From: Flavobacterium foetidum
Lineage (GTDB): Bacteria > Bacteroidota > Bacteroidia > Flavobacteriales > Flavobacteriaceae
NCBI RefSeq assembly: GCF_004634245.1
Contig: NZ_SJTF01000003.1
Location: 425,653-489,652, forward strand
Direction of reading: 5' to 3'
DNA: 64,000 nucleotides
This document shows, piece after piece, positions 28,701 to 35,852 of the stretch. Each line of letters starts with the position of its first letter. Within the stretch, counting starts at the first letter, position 1. A program made the translations under genes and the position numbers. The notes under the pieces were generated by a model. That model saw nothing but the letters and a program-made list of their open reading frames with translations. It was not told the DNA's origin and searched no databases.

Positions 28701-29342
28701 TTCCTGTACATCTTCTTTTAAGACCACATTAATAACGCTTCTGCCTTCCACTTTTATTTCTTGTCTAATGTATCCTAAATAAGAATAGGCCAAGGTAGTC
28801 TCGCTGCTGACAGCAATAATCTGGTATTCTCCATTAAAATCGGTGTTCACGCCTCTTCCTGAACCATTATCAGCAACAGCTGCTCCAACTAGAGGCATTC
28901 CTTTTTCGTCGGTAACACGGCCTTTAACGATAAAATCTGCCACTTCTTTTTTTGCTTCAATAGCATTTTGTACTGGAGCTTGTTTGGCTGTCAAAACAAC
29001 ATGATTTCCAGACACTTGGTAATCTGTACCAGTATCTTTAAAAATCGAATTCAAAACAGTCTCTATTGAAGCATTAGTGACATTCACATTGATTAATCTG
29101 TTTAAATCAACAGATTTTACATTGTACACAAACCTGTAATTGGTAGTATATTCCAGTTTTTCGAGTGCTTTTGCAACCGTCATGTTATTGGCGCTGAAAG
29201 ACATTTTTGCTTTTTGCGAGTACGACACTCCCGCATGCATAACCGATAAGGTAGTTATGAGTAATAATGTGGTCAATTTCATTTTCAAATCAAATTTCAC
29301 AAAAGGTTTGTCGAACCTGATTGTGTTCAAGAGTTTTTTCAT
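25749..29342 (-). CDS. SusC/RagA TonB-dependent transporter with N-terminal STN signalling domain
   Basis: This 1197-residue protein has a signal region (about 1-43), then an STN domain (about 50-115) with the ALEKLEYTTNYRFVYN pattern. A carboxypeptidase-regulatory-like domain (about 135-215), the plug with SSIYGARAANGVIVITTKK, and a 22-strand type barrel end the protein. The STN domain is the part that touches an inner-membrane FecR-type anti-sigma, and fecR lies directly upstream. The transporter therefore both imports a ligand and reports its presence to the ECF sigma encoded at 31008-31613. It is followed closely by its SusD partner. Confidence 0.92.
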   Translation of the reverse strand: MKKLLNTIRFDKPFVKFDLKMKLTTLLLITTLSVMHAGVSYSQKAKMSFSANNMTVAKALEKLEYTTNYRFVYNVKSVDLNRLINVNVTNASIETVLNSIFKDTGTDYQVSGNHVVLTAKQAPVQNAIEAKKEVADFIVKGRVTDEKGMPLVGAAVADNGSGRGVNTDFNGEYQIIAVSSETTLAYSYLGYIRQEIKVEGRSVINVVLKEDVQELEGIVLKTGYQDITAEKATGSFSSLKAKDFQEQRLSSLDKILEGRIVGYQDGRIRGTTSMTGLTTPLYVIDGFPVENTRLTPYNTIEDNLPSLNLEDIETITVLKDAAASSIYGARAANGVIVITTKKAKEGKTNISFSSNLTVTPYRNYTGNLTDSGDIIGLERGWANGNPNFKTANVATYAQSLLNNAAFTSLGMQTILNGYAGNISQTEMNNRLNQLGSQGYKYYDDVAKYAKRDQYFMQHNLSLGKASENNAFNASITYKDNQLEDMYSENQSVGINLKNSTQINSWLSLDLGTYLNYGIGDTQYYKPINPAVVSDNPGYKWQPYNQLVNNDGTNFVSTAASRYNNFTLQSMQTYGLYNMDITPMDELGRNLSENKSFLNRTFAKFNVKFSKAFTYNAMFQYEFASDRARQLFDKDSYYVRNKVNGMVTIVNNKAVYNLPYGDIVKETNQFSNAYNFRQQLNFNQVFAEKHDFSAIAGMEIRHSKQEYNDNTRYGYDSQALTFTAINQADLLKVYGSVFNGYMSINDFSLEKELQNRYVSLYSTGGYTYDKRYSISGSIRWDRSNLWGTDSKYQNKPIWSVGAGWNINNESFFDVAWVDALKLRGSYGIAGNIAKDSAPYLTAFYYANSNVGGTYGSVGKRPNPELSWEKTTTTNIGLDFSFFKSRLSGTLDLYNKKGEDLLATSQGIPTEGFGYSSYTLNNGEMTNKGIEVTLRGTMVKTPSFSWDAAILYAYNKNTVDYVNVKAPVYYLQLDYPQAYPRIGTSFNSIYGYQWAGLSNTGLPQVYDASGTAVKYNPGQLDAIKDYGSTVPIHSGSFHTSANYKNFSLSALFIYELGHKVKNTFLPMLNNNYNGAMGGYVTDITVVNNRIADRWMKPGDEAFTNVPRAVYEYESDFNSESRTIYSYADINILDASNVRLSNISLAYQMPKDVIKRVKLDGVRFNLNAENVYTFAKSRDAKYMLGGFISPSFVMGVNVNF

Positions 29343-29397
29343 ACTTTTAAAATGTTTTTTAATGTTGGTTGGTTAATTAACTGACCGCATTTACCCA

Positions 29398-29429
29398 CCG
29401 GAAAATGTTGGCGCATTTTCCGGTTTTTT
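29398..29429 (+). terminator. Perfect hairpin with T-run on the plus strand, in the susC 5' leader
   Basis: CCGGAAAATG (29398-29407) and CATTTTCCGG (29414-29423) form a perfect 10-bp stem with a 6-nt loop, followed on the plus strand by six T residues. The genes on both sides run on the minus strand, so as a terminator it would stop antisense transcription. As minus-strand RNA it would be a stable hairpin in the susC leader, about 55 nt before the ATG. Confidence 0.7.
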
Positions 29430-29480
29430 ATAAACAACGATCCCTTTCTTTTTTGGGTTTTGTTACATAGGCTTTTATTT

Positions 29481-29571
29481 TAGATTTCTGATTTTAGATT
29501 TCTGATTTTAGATTTAGATTTTTATCTATCTCTATTTTCTATTTTCTATTTTCTATTTTCTATTTTCTATT
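29481..29571. repeat. Two short tandem repeats between fecR and susC
   Basis: At 29481-29508 a 14-bp unit TAGATTTCTGATTT occurs twice and continues as a partial third copy. At 29532-29566 the heptamer CTATTTT occurs five times in a row, followed by a partial unit. Both lie in the minus-strand spacer upstream of susC. Confidence 0.85.
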
Positions 29572-29584
29572 CTATATCCTCTTT

Positions 29585-30727
29585 TTACTTAATTTTAATT
29601 TTATCCCTATCAATATCATAATCAATTTTGTAGCTGTCGCTGAAATATTTGAGCACTACTTCTATCGGTTCGTTATCAAAACGGGCATTAAACACTTCTT
29701 TTTCGAGCATTTTGTTCTGGTTAATAAAAGTCACATTATAATGACGTTCCAGTTTTCTTATAATCTGTCCAAACGATTCGTTTTTAAAGACCAGATTTCC
29801 TTTTACCCAATCGGTATAATAATCTGTATTGACCTGCTCTGTTGTTATCGCAGTTTGGCCCTTTAAATTTGAACCTTTCGATCCTGGTTTTAAAAATACT
29901 TTGTCAGCATCATTTTTATAAAGCGATACTTTTCCTTCTACCAAAACAACATCTGTACTTATATTTTCATTATACGAATTCACGTTAAACTTAGTTCCTA
30001 ACACCTCAACATTTACCCCATTAGTGTTTACCCTGAAAGGATGTTGTTTGTCTTTACTAACCTCAAAATAAGCTTCTCCGGTAAGCGAAACCTGTCTGTT
30101 TTGGTTTTCTAAAAACTGCACAGGATAAGTCAGAGAAGTTCCGGCATTCAAATACACCACTGTACCGTCTGAAAGCTGCACCTCAAACTTTTTACCGTAA
30201 GGAATTCGCAACGTATTATAGGTCGCTTTGCCATTAGCAAAAGCATGAGCATAAACCAATCTGTTCTTTTCTAGTTTTCCAATTACATTTCCTTCATTAT
30301 CAGTAATGCTTTTTACCTCTGACGGATCAATATTCTGCGATGATTTGTTTCCTGTCTGCAGTACAATCGCATCTTCTCTCGGAATGACCACATTTTGTTT
30401 TGGCGATGTCTGGTTGTTTGCATTTTTATAAAAATAAAATCCGCCCAGCGCCACAATCAAAATAGCGGCATATTTATAATACGATGTAAATCTGCGTTTG
30501 TAAAAAACATTCTCCTGCTTTATTTTTTCTGAAATTTGTTTTCTTACCTCAGCAGAATCAAAATTGTTCATTACGGTGTCTATTGCGTAATTGGTTTTTA
30601 CGAAATCCTTAAACACAATTTGATTTTCATCTTCTTTTAACCACTCGGTCAGTTCTTCTATTTCATCTTTTGAAGCCTGATTTGTGATGAATTTCACGAT
30701 TAATCGCTCTGACTTTTTCACTGTCAT
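29585..30727 (-). CDS. FecR-type anti-sigma factor
   Basis: About 380 residues. An N-terminal cytoplasmic sigma-binding region (about 1-75), one membrane helix (about 83-100, AAILIVALGGFYFY) and a periplasmic FecR domain (about 170-265, with LSDGTVVYLNAGTSLTYP and LTGEAYFEV) lead to the C-terminal DUF4974 domain (about 305-378). The latter contacts the STN domain of the partner transporter. I chose the ATG at 30727 (MTVKKSERL); the longer start at 30766 adds 13 hydrophobic residues unlike the family. It is transcribed away from the ECF sigma gene, which is unusual since the pair is normally cotranscribed. Confidence 0.9.
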   Translation of the reverse strand: MTVKKSERLIVKFITNQASKDEIEELTEWLKEDENQIVFKDFVKTNYAIDTVMNNFDSAEVRKQISEKIKQENVFYKRRFTSYYKYAAILIVALGGFYFYKNANNQTSPKQNVVIPREDAIVLQTGNKSSQNIDPSEVKSITDNEGNVIGKLEKNRLVYAHAFANGKATYNTLRIPYGKKFEVQLSDGTVVYLNAGTSLTYPVQFLENQNRQVSLTGEAYFEVSKDKQHPFRVNTNGVNVEVLGTKFNVNSYNENISTDVVLVEGKVSLYKNDADKVFLKPGSKGSNLKGQTAITTEQVNTDYYTDWVKGNLVFKNESFGQIIRKLERHYNVTFINQNKMLEKEVFNARFDNEPIEVVLKYFSDSYKIDYDIDRDKIKIK

Positions 30728-30994
30728 TTTCGTTATTTTTAATATTATTACGAAGCCAAAAAACAAAACCCTAACAATTTGATAAAGTTTTTTTCATTTT
30801 GCTGAATTTTTTATTTTTCACAAGTCTTTTCTCTCAATAAATACTACTAATTTTATAGAAATTAAAGAACAAAAGAATTTATCTTTGCCTTTTTGTACCT
30901 TTTTATTTGTAATAAATTTCAAATAGAAAAGAAAAAAAAGAAATGTTTTTGCTTAAAATAACCGTTCAATTTAAGTCCAAAAACTATAAATTAA

Positions 30995-31002
30995 TATATT
31001 TG
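30995..31002 (+). promoter_or_regulatory. Bacteroidota -7 element directly before the ECF sigma start
   Basis: TATATTTG matches the TAnnTTTG -7 consensus and ends 5 nt before the ATG of the sigma gene. If used, transcription would start at or next to the start codon (leaderless mRNA). No clear -33 TTG was identified at the right spacing. Confidence 0.45.
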
Positions 31003-31007
31003 TTTTT

Positions 31008-31613
31008 ATGAAGTTAGATGATTACAGCGATAACAACCTTTTGATTGAGGCTCTTAGAAATGGAGACGAAGGCGCTTATACGTATCTTATTGACACGTAT
31101 CATCATAAACTTTGTGTTTACGCCAACAGTCTGGTCAAAAATGTTTACAGCGCAGAAGACATTGTTCAGAATGTTTTTATTAAGGTGTGGGAACAGCGTG
31201 CTAGATTAAAAACAGAACATGCCCTAAAAAGTTTTCTTTACAAACTGGTTTACAACGAGTTTATAGATTTGTATCGAAAAAATCAGTCTTTGTTTTCACT
31301 AGAAAAATCGTATCACGATGCCTTAAACGGCATTGTTCAAGAAGACGATTCCGAGTCTTTTCAGAGAATTCTAAATGCTGTGAATAAAGAAATTCAGAAT
31401 CTGCCTCCAAAATGCAAAGAAGTCTTTATTCTGAGCAAAAAAGAAGGACTGACCAATATTGAAATCGCCGAGCATTTAGAGGTTTCAATCAAAACCGTTG
31501 AAGCACAGATTACAAAGGCATTTTCGCTTCTTCGTGTCTCTCTCGAAGAAAAAATTAAAAATGTACTGTTTCTCTTGTTTTCATTTAAAAAAAAATTCAG
31601 ATTAAATAATTAA
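31008..31613 (+). CDS. ECF-type RNA polymerase sigma factor (FecI-like)
   Basis: This 201-residue protein has sigma region 2 (about 10-90, with VYSAEDIVQNVFIKVWE and LYKLVYNEFIDLYRK) and region 4 (about 125-180, with LPPKCKEVFILSKKEGLTNIE and the HTH EIAEHLEVSIKTVEAQI). It would direct RNA polymerase to the SusCD redox operon when released by the FecR protein. It is divergent from fecR, across a 280-bp spacer. Its 3' end runs into a hairpin that overlaps the stop codon. Confidence 0.93.
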   Translation: MKLDDYSDNNLLIEALRNGDEGAYTYLIDTYHHKLCVYANSLVKNVYSAEDIVQNVFIKVWEQRARLKTEHALKSFLYKLVYNEFIDLYRKNQSLFSLEKSYHDALNGIVQEDDSESFQRILNAVNKEIQNLPPKCKEVFILSKKEGLTNIEIAEHLEVSIKTVEAQITKAFSLLRVSLEEKIKNVLFLLFSFKKKFRLNN

Positions 31614-31622
31614 TCTGAATTT
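31593..31622 (+). terminator. Hairpin overlapping the stop codon of the ECF sigma gene
   Basis: A perfect 12-bp stem AAATTCAGATTA/TAATCTGAATTT (31593-31604 with 31611-31622), followed by a T-rich stretch. The sigma gene stop at 31611-31613 is in the right arm. Confidence 0.6.
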
Positions 31623-31652
31623 ATTGACTTTTGATTTGATATCTTTTTTTTT

Positions 31653-31716
31653 GCCACAGATTAAAAAGATTAACACAGATTATTAAAAAAATCCTTCTAT
31701 GCTTTTAATCTGTGGC
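31653..31716. repeat. Inverted repeat, GCCACAGATTAAA family
   Basis: GCCACAGATTAAAAAG (31653-31668) pairs with CTTTTAATCTGTGGC (31702-31716) with one bulged base. It lies in the convergent gap between the sigma gene and the GH35-like gene. Confidence 0.8.
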
Positions 31717-31731
31717 TACAGTTTTTTTTCT

Positions 31732-31858
31732 GCCACGAATTTCACGAATTGACACTAATTATTTTCCAGCTATCTTCAATTACACAAATTAAAAAATTCG
31801 TGAAATTGCAATAGTATAGACAAAGTATGAATTAGTGTCAATTCGTGAAATTCGTGGC
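31732..31858. repeat. Perfect 29-bp inverted repeat, GCCACGAATTTCACG family
   Basis: The arms 31732-31760 and 31830-31858 are perfect reverse complements over 29 bp with a 69-nt AT-rich middle. The right arm stops 7 nt from the GH35-like stop codon. The sequence family differs from the neighbour at 31653-31716. Confidence 0.9.
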
Positions 31859-31865
31859 TAAAAAA

Positions 31866-33488
31866 CTATTCATAACTATATAATTTTATTTTTTGGATTT
31901 CGTAATCGCCAACTGAAATTCTCAAATGTCTGCCTTGATGGGTTTGGTCTCCGTTAAAATGCCTGAAGGTTCTCCATTTTTCATTTTCGAATCTTCCTTG
32001 ATCCGTTTTCAAAATTCCGGCATTTAGATTTTCTTTTAAAGATTTAAAAGTGACCACAATTCCGGAACCTGCAATATAAAATTCATCTTTGGCAATTTCA
32101 ATAATAATGGCACTCGACATTGGCCAGACGTCTGCTTTTGCTCCATCAGACCAATTTAGAGTATAATCATGTTTAAAGGTAAATTCGTAATCGCCTTTTT
32201 TAATTATCTGAGTATTATTTTCTTTATCTAATAACACACCATCAATTTTACCTTGTCCTTTATTGGCTTCAATTGTTGGCGTTAACTGCTGAACTAAATC
32301 ATAAATTTTACCAAGCGGTTCTTTTTTCGCATCGTTAACCGATTCTATAGAAAAAGGCGAAAATCCAATGGCTTCATAATGTCCAATCGCATATAATCCT
32401 TTGAACGGAGCAGTTTCGTCAAAACGATGTTCTGGAATAAATAACGGATTTTCTTGTCTCGTAAATAAATCGTTCCATTGTTTGAAAGACGGGTTATAAA
32501 AATCTGGCGCCAAAAAGTCGATTGCGTTTCCTGCTGCTTTCCAAACGTCCATTAGGTGCGGCAAAGGTCCTGCGCTTGGATATTGCCCCGGTTTCTTTTC
32601 GGGTGCGTTTAAAGCTGCATTCACAAACATCGGAATTGGATGTATCTCTTTTCCTGCTTGTGCAATCGTATTGGTAAATTTTGAGAAATACCAAGCCATG
32701 AAAATTTCGTCGGTATGGAGGCCTTTTCCAAAAATAGCTTCCCAATTCCCAGCAGTTTTAAATCCGTTTTTCTTCCAGATTTCTAAAAATTCTGGAACCA
32801 GTTTTTCTTTGTTTTTCTGTAAATACTGAATCAATTCTTTTGGAACTTCTTTTTTGAAAGCATCATTTGCTAAAGGATGATAATCTCGTGCTGTTGGCAG
32901 CATTCCGATTTCGTTCTCAACCTGAATCATAATTACGGTTTGCTCTTTTTGGTCGAAATCTTTAATATGTTCCATTAATTTTTTAAAGGCATTCAAATCG
33001 GCCTGCAGATTATTTTCGCTGAAAGGCGTTAAAATTTCATGACTTTTATCTTTGTCATCTTTAGCTCTTGGATATTTTTTCTGATTGAGTTTTACCCAAG
33101 CTGGTGCATGACTTGACATACTGTTTTTCCATGAACCGAACCATAGCAAAACAAGTTTTAAGTTTTCTTTACGCGCTCGTAGAATCAAATCATCGACTAA
33201 AATAAAATCAAATTTTCCTTCCTCTTTTTCTATGAGTTCCCAGTAAATAGGCGTCAAAACAGTATTAAGATTCATGTCGGCCAATTTCGGCCAAATGGTT
33301 TCCATACTTTCCATGCTGGTCGCCGAAGAATTTCCTAGTTCACCGCCTCGAATCAAAAATGGTTTTTCGTTTACAATCAGCTGTGTTTTGTCTCCTTTTT
33401 TCTGAAGATGCGGTATTTTGTTTTGGCTATAGCCGAAATGGATCAGAAGAGCGGTTGTTAGAAGAACGCTATTTTTTAAGAAACTCAT
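31866..33488 (-). CDS. GH35-like glycosidase (DUF5597 C-terminus), exported
   Basis: This 540-residue protein has a signal peptide (about 1-21, ending in GYSQ) and a GH35-type TIM barrel. The acid/base Glu is in QVENEIGML (about 190) and the nucleophile Glu in FIPEHR (about 349). The C-terminal beta domain resembles DUF5597. Characterised relatives include beta-galactosidases that act on plant cell-wall side chains, such as Cellvibrio Bgl35A. As the last gene of the xylan susCD operon it probably removes a terminal galactose, or a xylose, from imported oligosaccharides. Specificity is inferred. Confidence 0.85.
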   Translation of the reverse strand: MSFLKNSVLLTTALLIHFGYSQNKIPHLQKKGDKTQLIVNEKPFLIRGGELGNSSATSMESMETIWPKLADMNLNTVLTPIYWELIEKEEGKFDFILVDDLILRARKENLKLVLLWFGSWKNSMSSHAPAWVKLNQKKYPRAKDDKDKSHEILTPFSENNLQADLNAFKKLMEHIKDFDQKEQTVIMIQVENEIGMLPTARDYHPLANDAFKKEVPKELIQYLQKNKEKLVPEFLEIWKKNGFKTAGNWEAIFGKGLHTDEIFMAWYFSKFTNTIAQAGKEIHPIPMFVNAALNAPEKKPGQYPSAGPLPHLMDVWKAAGNAIDFLAPDFYNPSFKQWNDLFTRQENPLFIPEHRFDETAPFKGLYAIGHYEAIGFSPFSIESVNDAKKEPLGKIYDLVQQLTPTIEANKGQGKIDGVLLDKENNTQIIKKGDYEFTFKHDYTLNWSDGAKADVWPMSSAIIIEIAKDEFYIAGSGIVVTFKSLKENLNAGILKTDQGRFENEKWRTFRHFNGDQTHQGRHLRISVGDYEIQKIKLYSYE

Positions 33489-33625
33489 TCTTTATGTTTT
33501 AAGTTCGAAATTCATTTGTTTCTATTTTCTTCAACAAAAAATTGATTGTATGTGAAGAAAATAAGCAATCCATAATACAAGCCCTTTTACGGGCTCATAC
33601 TATGGATCATCACCAACTCTGTTAT

Positions 33626-35833
33626 TTAAGGTTTCACCAACTCGCCTGAAAATCCTAAACTAACATCTTTTCCTGCAAGACCGTCTGCTGTTCCTTTGTA
33701 AGCATGTTTACGGGCGTAATTAGCATCCCAAAGATTTGGAGATTCGTCTGGAAGCCAGAATTCGTGTTCTTTAGCATTATCAGAAACTCCCCAAATAGTA
33801 ATGCCGTATTGTTGTGCCGGCGGAATATGTTTTTTGTACATATCGATTACAAATTGATACATTTCTGCCTGCGAAGCCTGCTGTGCTACTGTTGGAGATG
33901 CAGTCCCCAATCTTATATCTAATTCAGAAATTTTAATCAATTTTCCTGAGGCAGCCAGTTTTTGGAACATCTGAACAATTTTATCTTTATCAGTATTTAG
34001 ACCGATATGCATCTGCGTTCCGATTCCGTCAACTTTAGCTCCTTGACTTTCAATATATTCTACATATTTTATCAAGCCTTCACATTTGTCAAGTCTTGAT
34101 TCTAGGTTATAATCGTTAATAAAAAGCTTGTCGCTCTCATTTCCGTACTGACGTGCCAATTTAAAAGCTTTTACCGCATAATCTTTTCCAAGATATTTTA
34201 CCCATGAGAAATAATCTGTAGCCGTATCGCCTTCGTTTCCGCTTCTTAAAGTTCCGTCTTCTTTCATTGGTTCATTAACCACATCCCATGCAAAAACGCT
34301 TGTTTTGTAGTGCGTCATCATTTTAGAAATCCAATCAGTCATGGCGTCGCCGATTATTTTTGTTTTCTCAGCATCGGTTTTTTCTATTGTGATTGGTGCT
34401 GTTGGACCTCCGCCAGATGTTGTTCCGTCAGTTACTAAAACATTATCTATGTAATAAGTTCCCGCAGCTCTTCCTAAATCAAAACCAAAACCAGTCTCGC
34501 CTCCTTTTGCAGTGAATTTCCATTCTAATTGTTTCCAAGTAGTGCTAGTTAACTCATCTGGCTGATAGTTTGCTAATGATGATGGTGTCGTTGAACATCT
34601 TACAGAACCTGCTGCTTCAGAACGAATCATATAAGAAATTGTATAATTTTTTCCAGCTACCAATGGAGAAGTAAAAGTTGTTTGAATCTGAGTTCTCCAT
34701 TGATCTGCTGGAGTGCTTGTAGCGTTTACCACCTTCATTGATCCGCTTCCCTCATAAACATTTGCAGCTCCTGTTCCTGCGCTTAAAGCATCCGCAGCAC
34801 CATTGGCTCTGCTCCATCCTGCTATTCCTGAATTAAAAGTTCCATTAGAAATTAAATTAACAGGTCCTGTTGCGGCATCAAGATCTACAACCGCCAGAGT
34901 ATTGGCATCAATTAAATAAGTCACATTTGGAAGATAACCTAAATCTAAATTAAACTGAAAACTTGTGCTTCCTGCTTTGAAATCGCTTGGCGCTAATTTA
35001 ATTTTAACTTGTTGCCAAGCAGAAGTTGTGGCAAAAGCTTCTGTCGCACTTCCTGTATTATACCAATCTTTATATGGATATTGATTGTTTAAAGTGTTTC
35101 CAAAAGAAATACGTCCTTTCCCTGCAACATCAGATTTGATATAAAATGAAACTTCATAGTTATGTCCTGCGACAATTGGCACATTTGGAGAAGTCAATTG
35201 CAAATTATATGCTTGAGAAGAAGTTGCACTAGAGGCCAACTGAATTGCTGCAGAAGTACTAGTCAATCCTGCATTTGCAACCGTTGAGATTCCTTTACCC
35301 GGATTATTTCTTGCCCAGCCTGTAAAAGTTCCTGCTTTAATTGGAGCTAAATCTAAAACATTTGTTCCGCTAGAACCCGGAATTACAGTTGGGGCAATAA
35401 TACCATTTAAGTAACCCGCATTTTGGTTAGAATGCCAAATTAAAGTATGTCCGTAAACTTTTAGTCCTGCTTTTTTGGTTTCGGCGATAAATGCATCTAT
35501 AGTCGAAAAGTTAATTTCTCCTTTTGAATTGACCATAGCACCATGCTTCATGGCGTAACCTGGCACTACCTCATCAAAATTTTCATTAACGATTTTACGG
35601 TACGTTTCGTCGCTCATATACAAATCGACACCAATACCGTTTCCTAAAACAAGGTCGGTGTAATTTTTTAAAGGTTCGTAACGGCTGATTTTTTCTCTTA
35701 ATTCTAACGGAAGCTCCGCACCGGTTACTGCTCCGTGCTCAGGGTCTTTTCCCCACTCCATCAGATTGTCATCGCAGGCAGAAAACAGCAATAGCGATGA
35801 AGCAATTACAGGTAATATTTTGATGTATTTCAT
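33626..35833 (-). CDS. GH10 endo-xylanase lipoprotein with tandem CBMs inserted in the catalytic domain
   Basis: This 735-residue protein has a lipoprotein signal (LLLFSACDD). The GH10 barrel starts near residue 45 and reaches GHTLIWHSNQ (about 127). It is interrupted by two CBM4/9/22-type beta-sandwich modules (about 156-315 and 324-480), then resumes. The acid/base Glu is in DVVNEP (about 519) and the nucleophile in SELDIRLG (about 638). Xylanases with this CBM insertion are known from gut Bacteroides and Prevotella xylan loci. It would cut xylan at the cell surface. It lies directly downstream of the surface glycan-binding protein gene. Confidence 0.92.
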   Translation of the reverse strand: MKYIKILPVIASSLLLFSACDDNLMEWGKDPEHGAVTGAELPLELREKISRYEPLKNYTDLVLGNGIGVDLYMSDETYRKIVNENFDEVVPGYAMKHGAMVNSKGEINFSTIDAFIAETKKAGLKVYGHTLIWHSNQNAGYLNGIIAPTVIPGSSGTNVLDLAPIKAGTFTGWARNNPGKGISTVANAGLTSTSAAIQLASSATSSQAYNLQLTSPNVPIVAGHNYEVSFYIKSDVAGKGRISFGNTLNNQYPYKDWYNTGSATEAFATTSAWQQVKIKLAPSDFKAGSTSFQFNLDLGYLPNVTYLIDANTLAVVDLDAATGPVNLISNGTFNSGIAGWSRANGAADALSAGTGAANVYEGSGSMKVVNATSTPADQWRTQIQTTFTSPLVAGKNYTISYMIRSEAAGSVRCSTTPSSLANYQPDELTSTTWKQLEWKFTAKGGETGFGFDLGRAAGTYYIDNVLVTDGTTSGGGPTAPITIEKTDAEKTKIIGDAMTDWISKMMTHYKTSVFAWDVVNEPMKEDGTLRSGNEGDTATDYFSWVKYLGKDYAVKAFKLARQYGNESDKLFINDYNLESRLDKCEGLIKYVEYIESQGAKVDGIGTQMHIGLNTDKDKIVQMFQKLAASGKLIKISELDIRLGTASPTVAQQASQAEMYQFVIDMYKKHIPPAQQYGITIWGVSDNAKEHEFWLPDESPNLWDANYARKHAYKGTADGLAGKDVSLGFSGELVKP

Positions 35834-35852
35834 TTTTGGTCTAGGTTTTTAG

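Noticed and set aside
31732..31858. Inverted repeat considered as ends of an insertion sequence or a CRISPR-like array
   Set aside because: There is no transposase gene or room for one (69-nt middle), and no direct repeat-spacer pattern.
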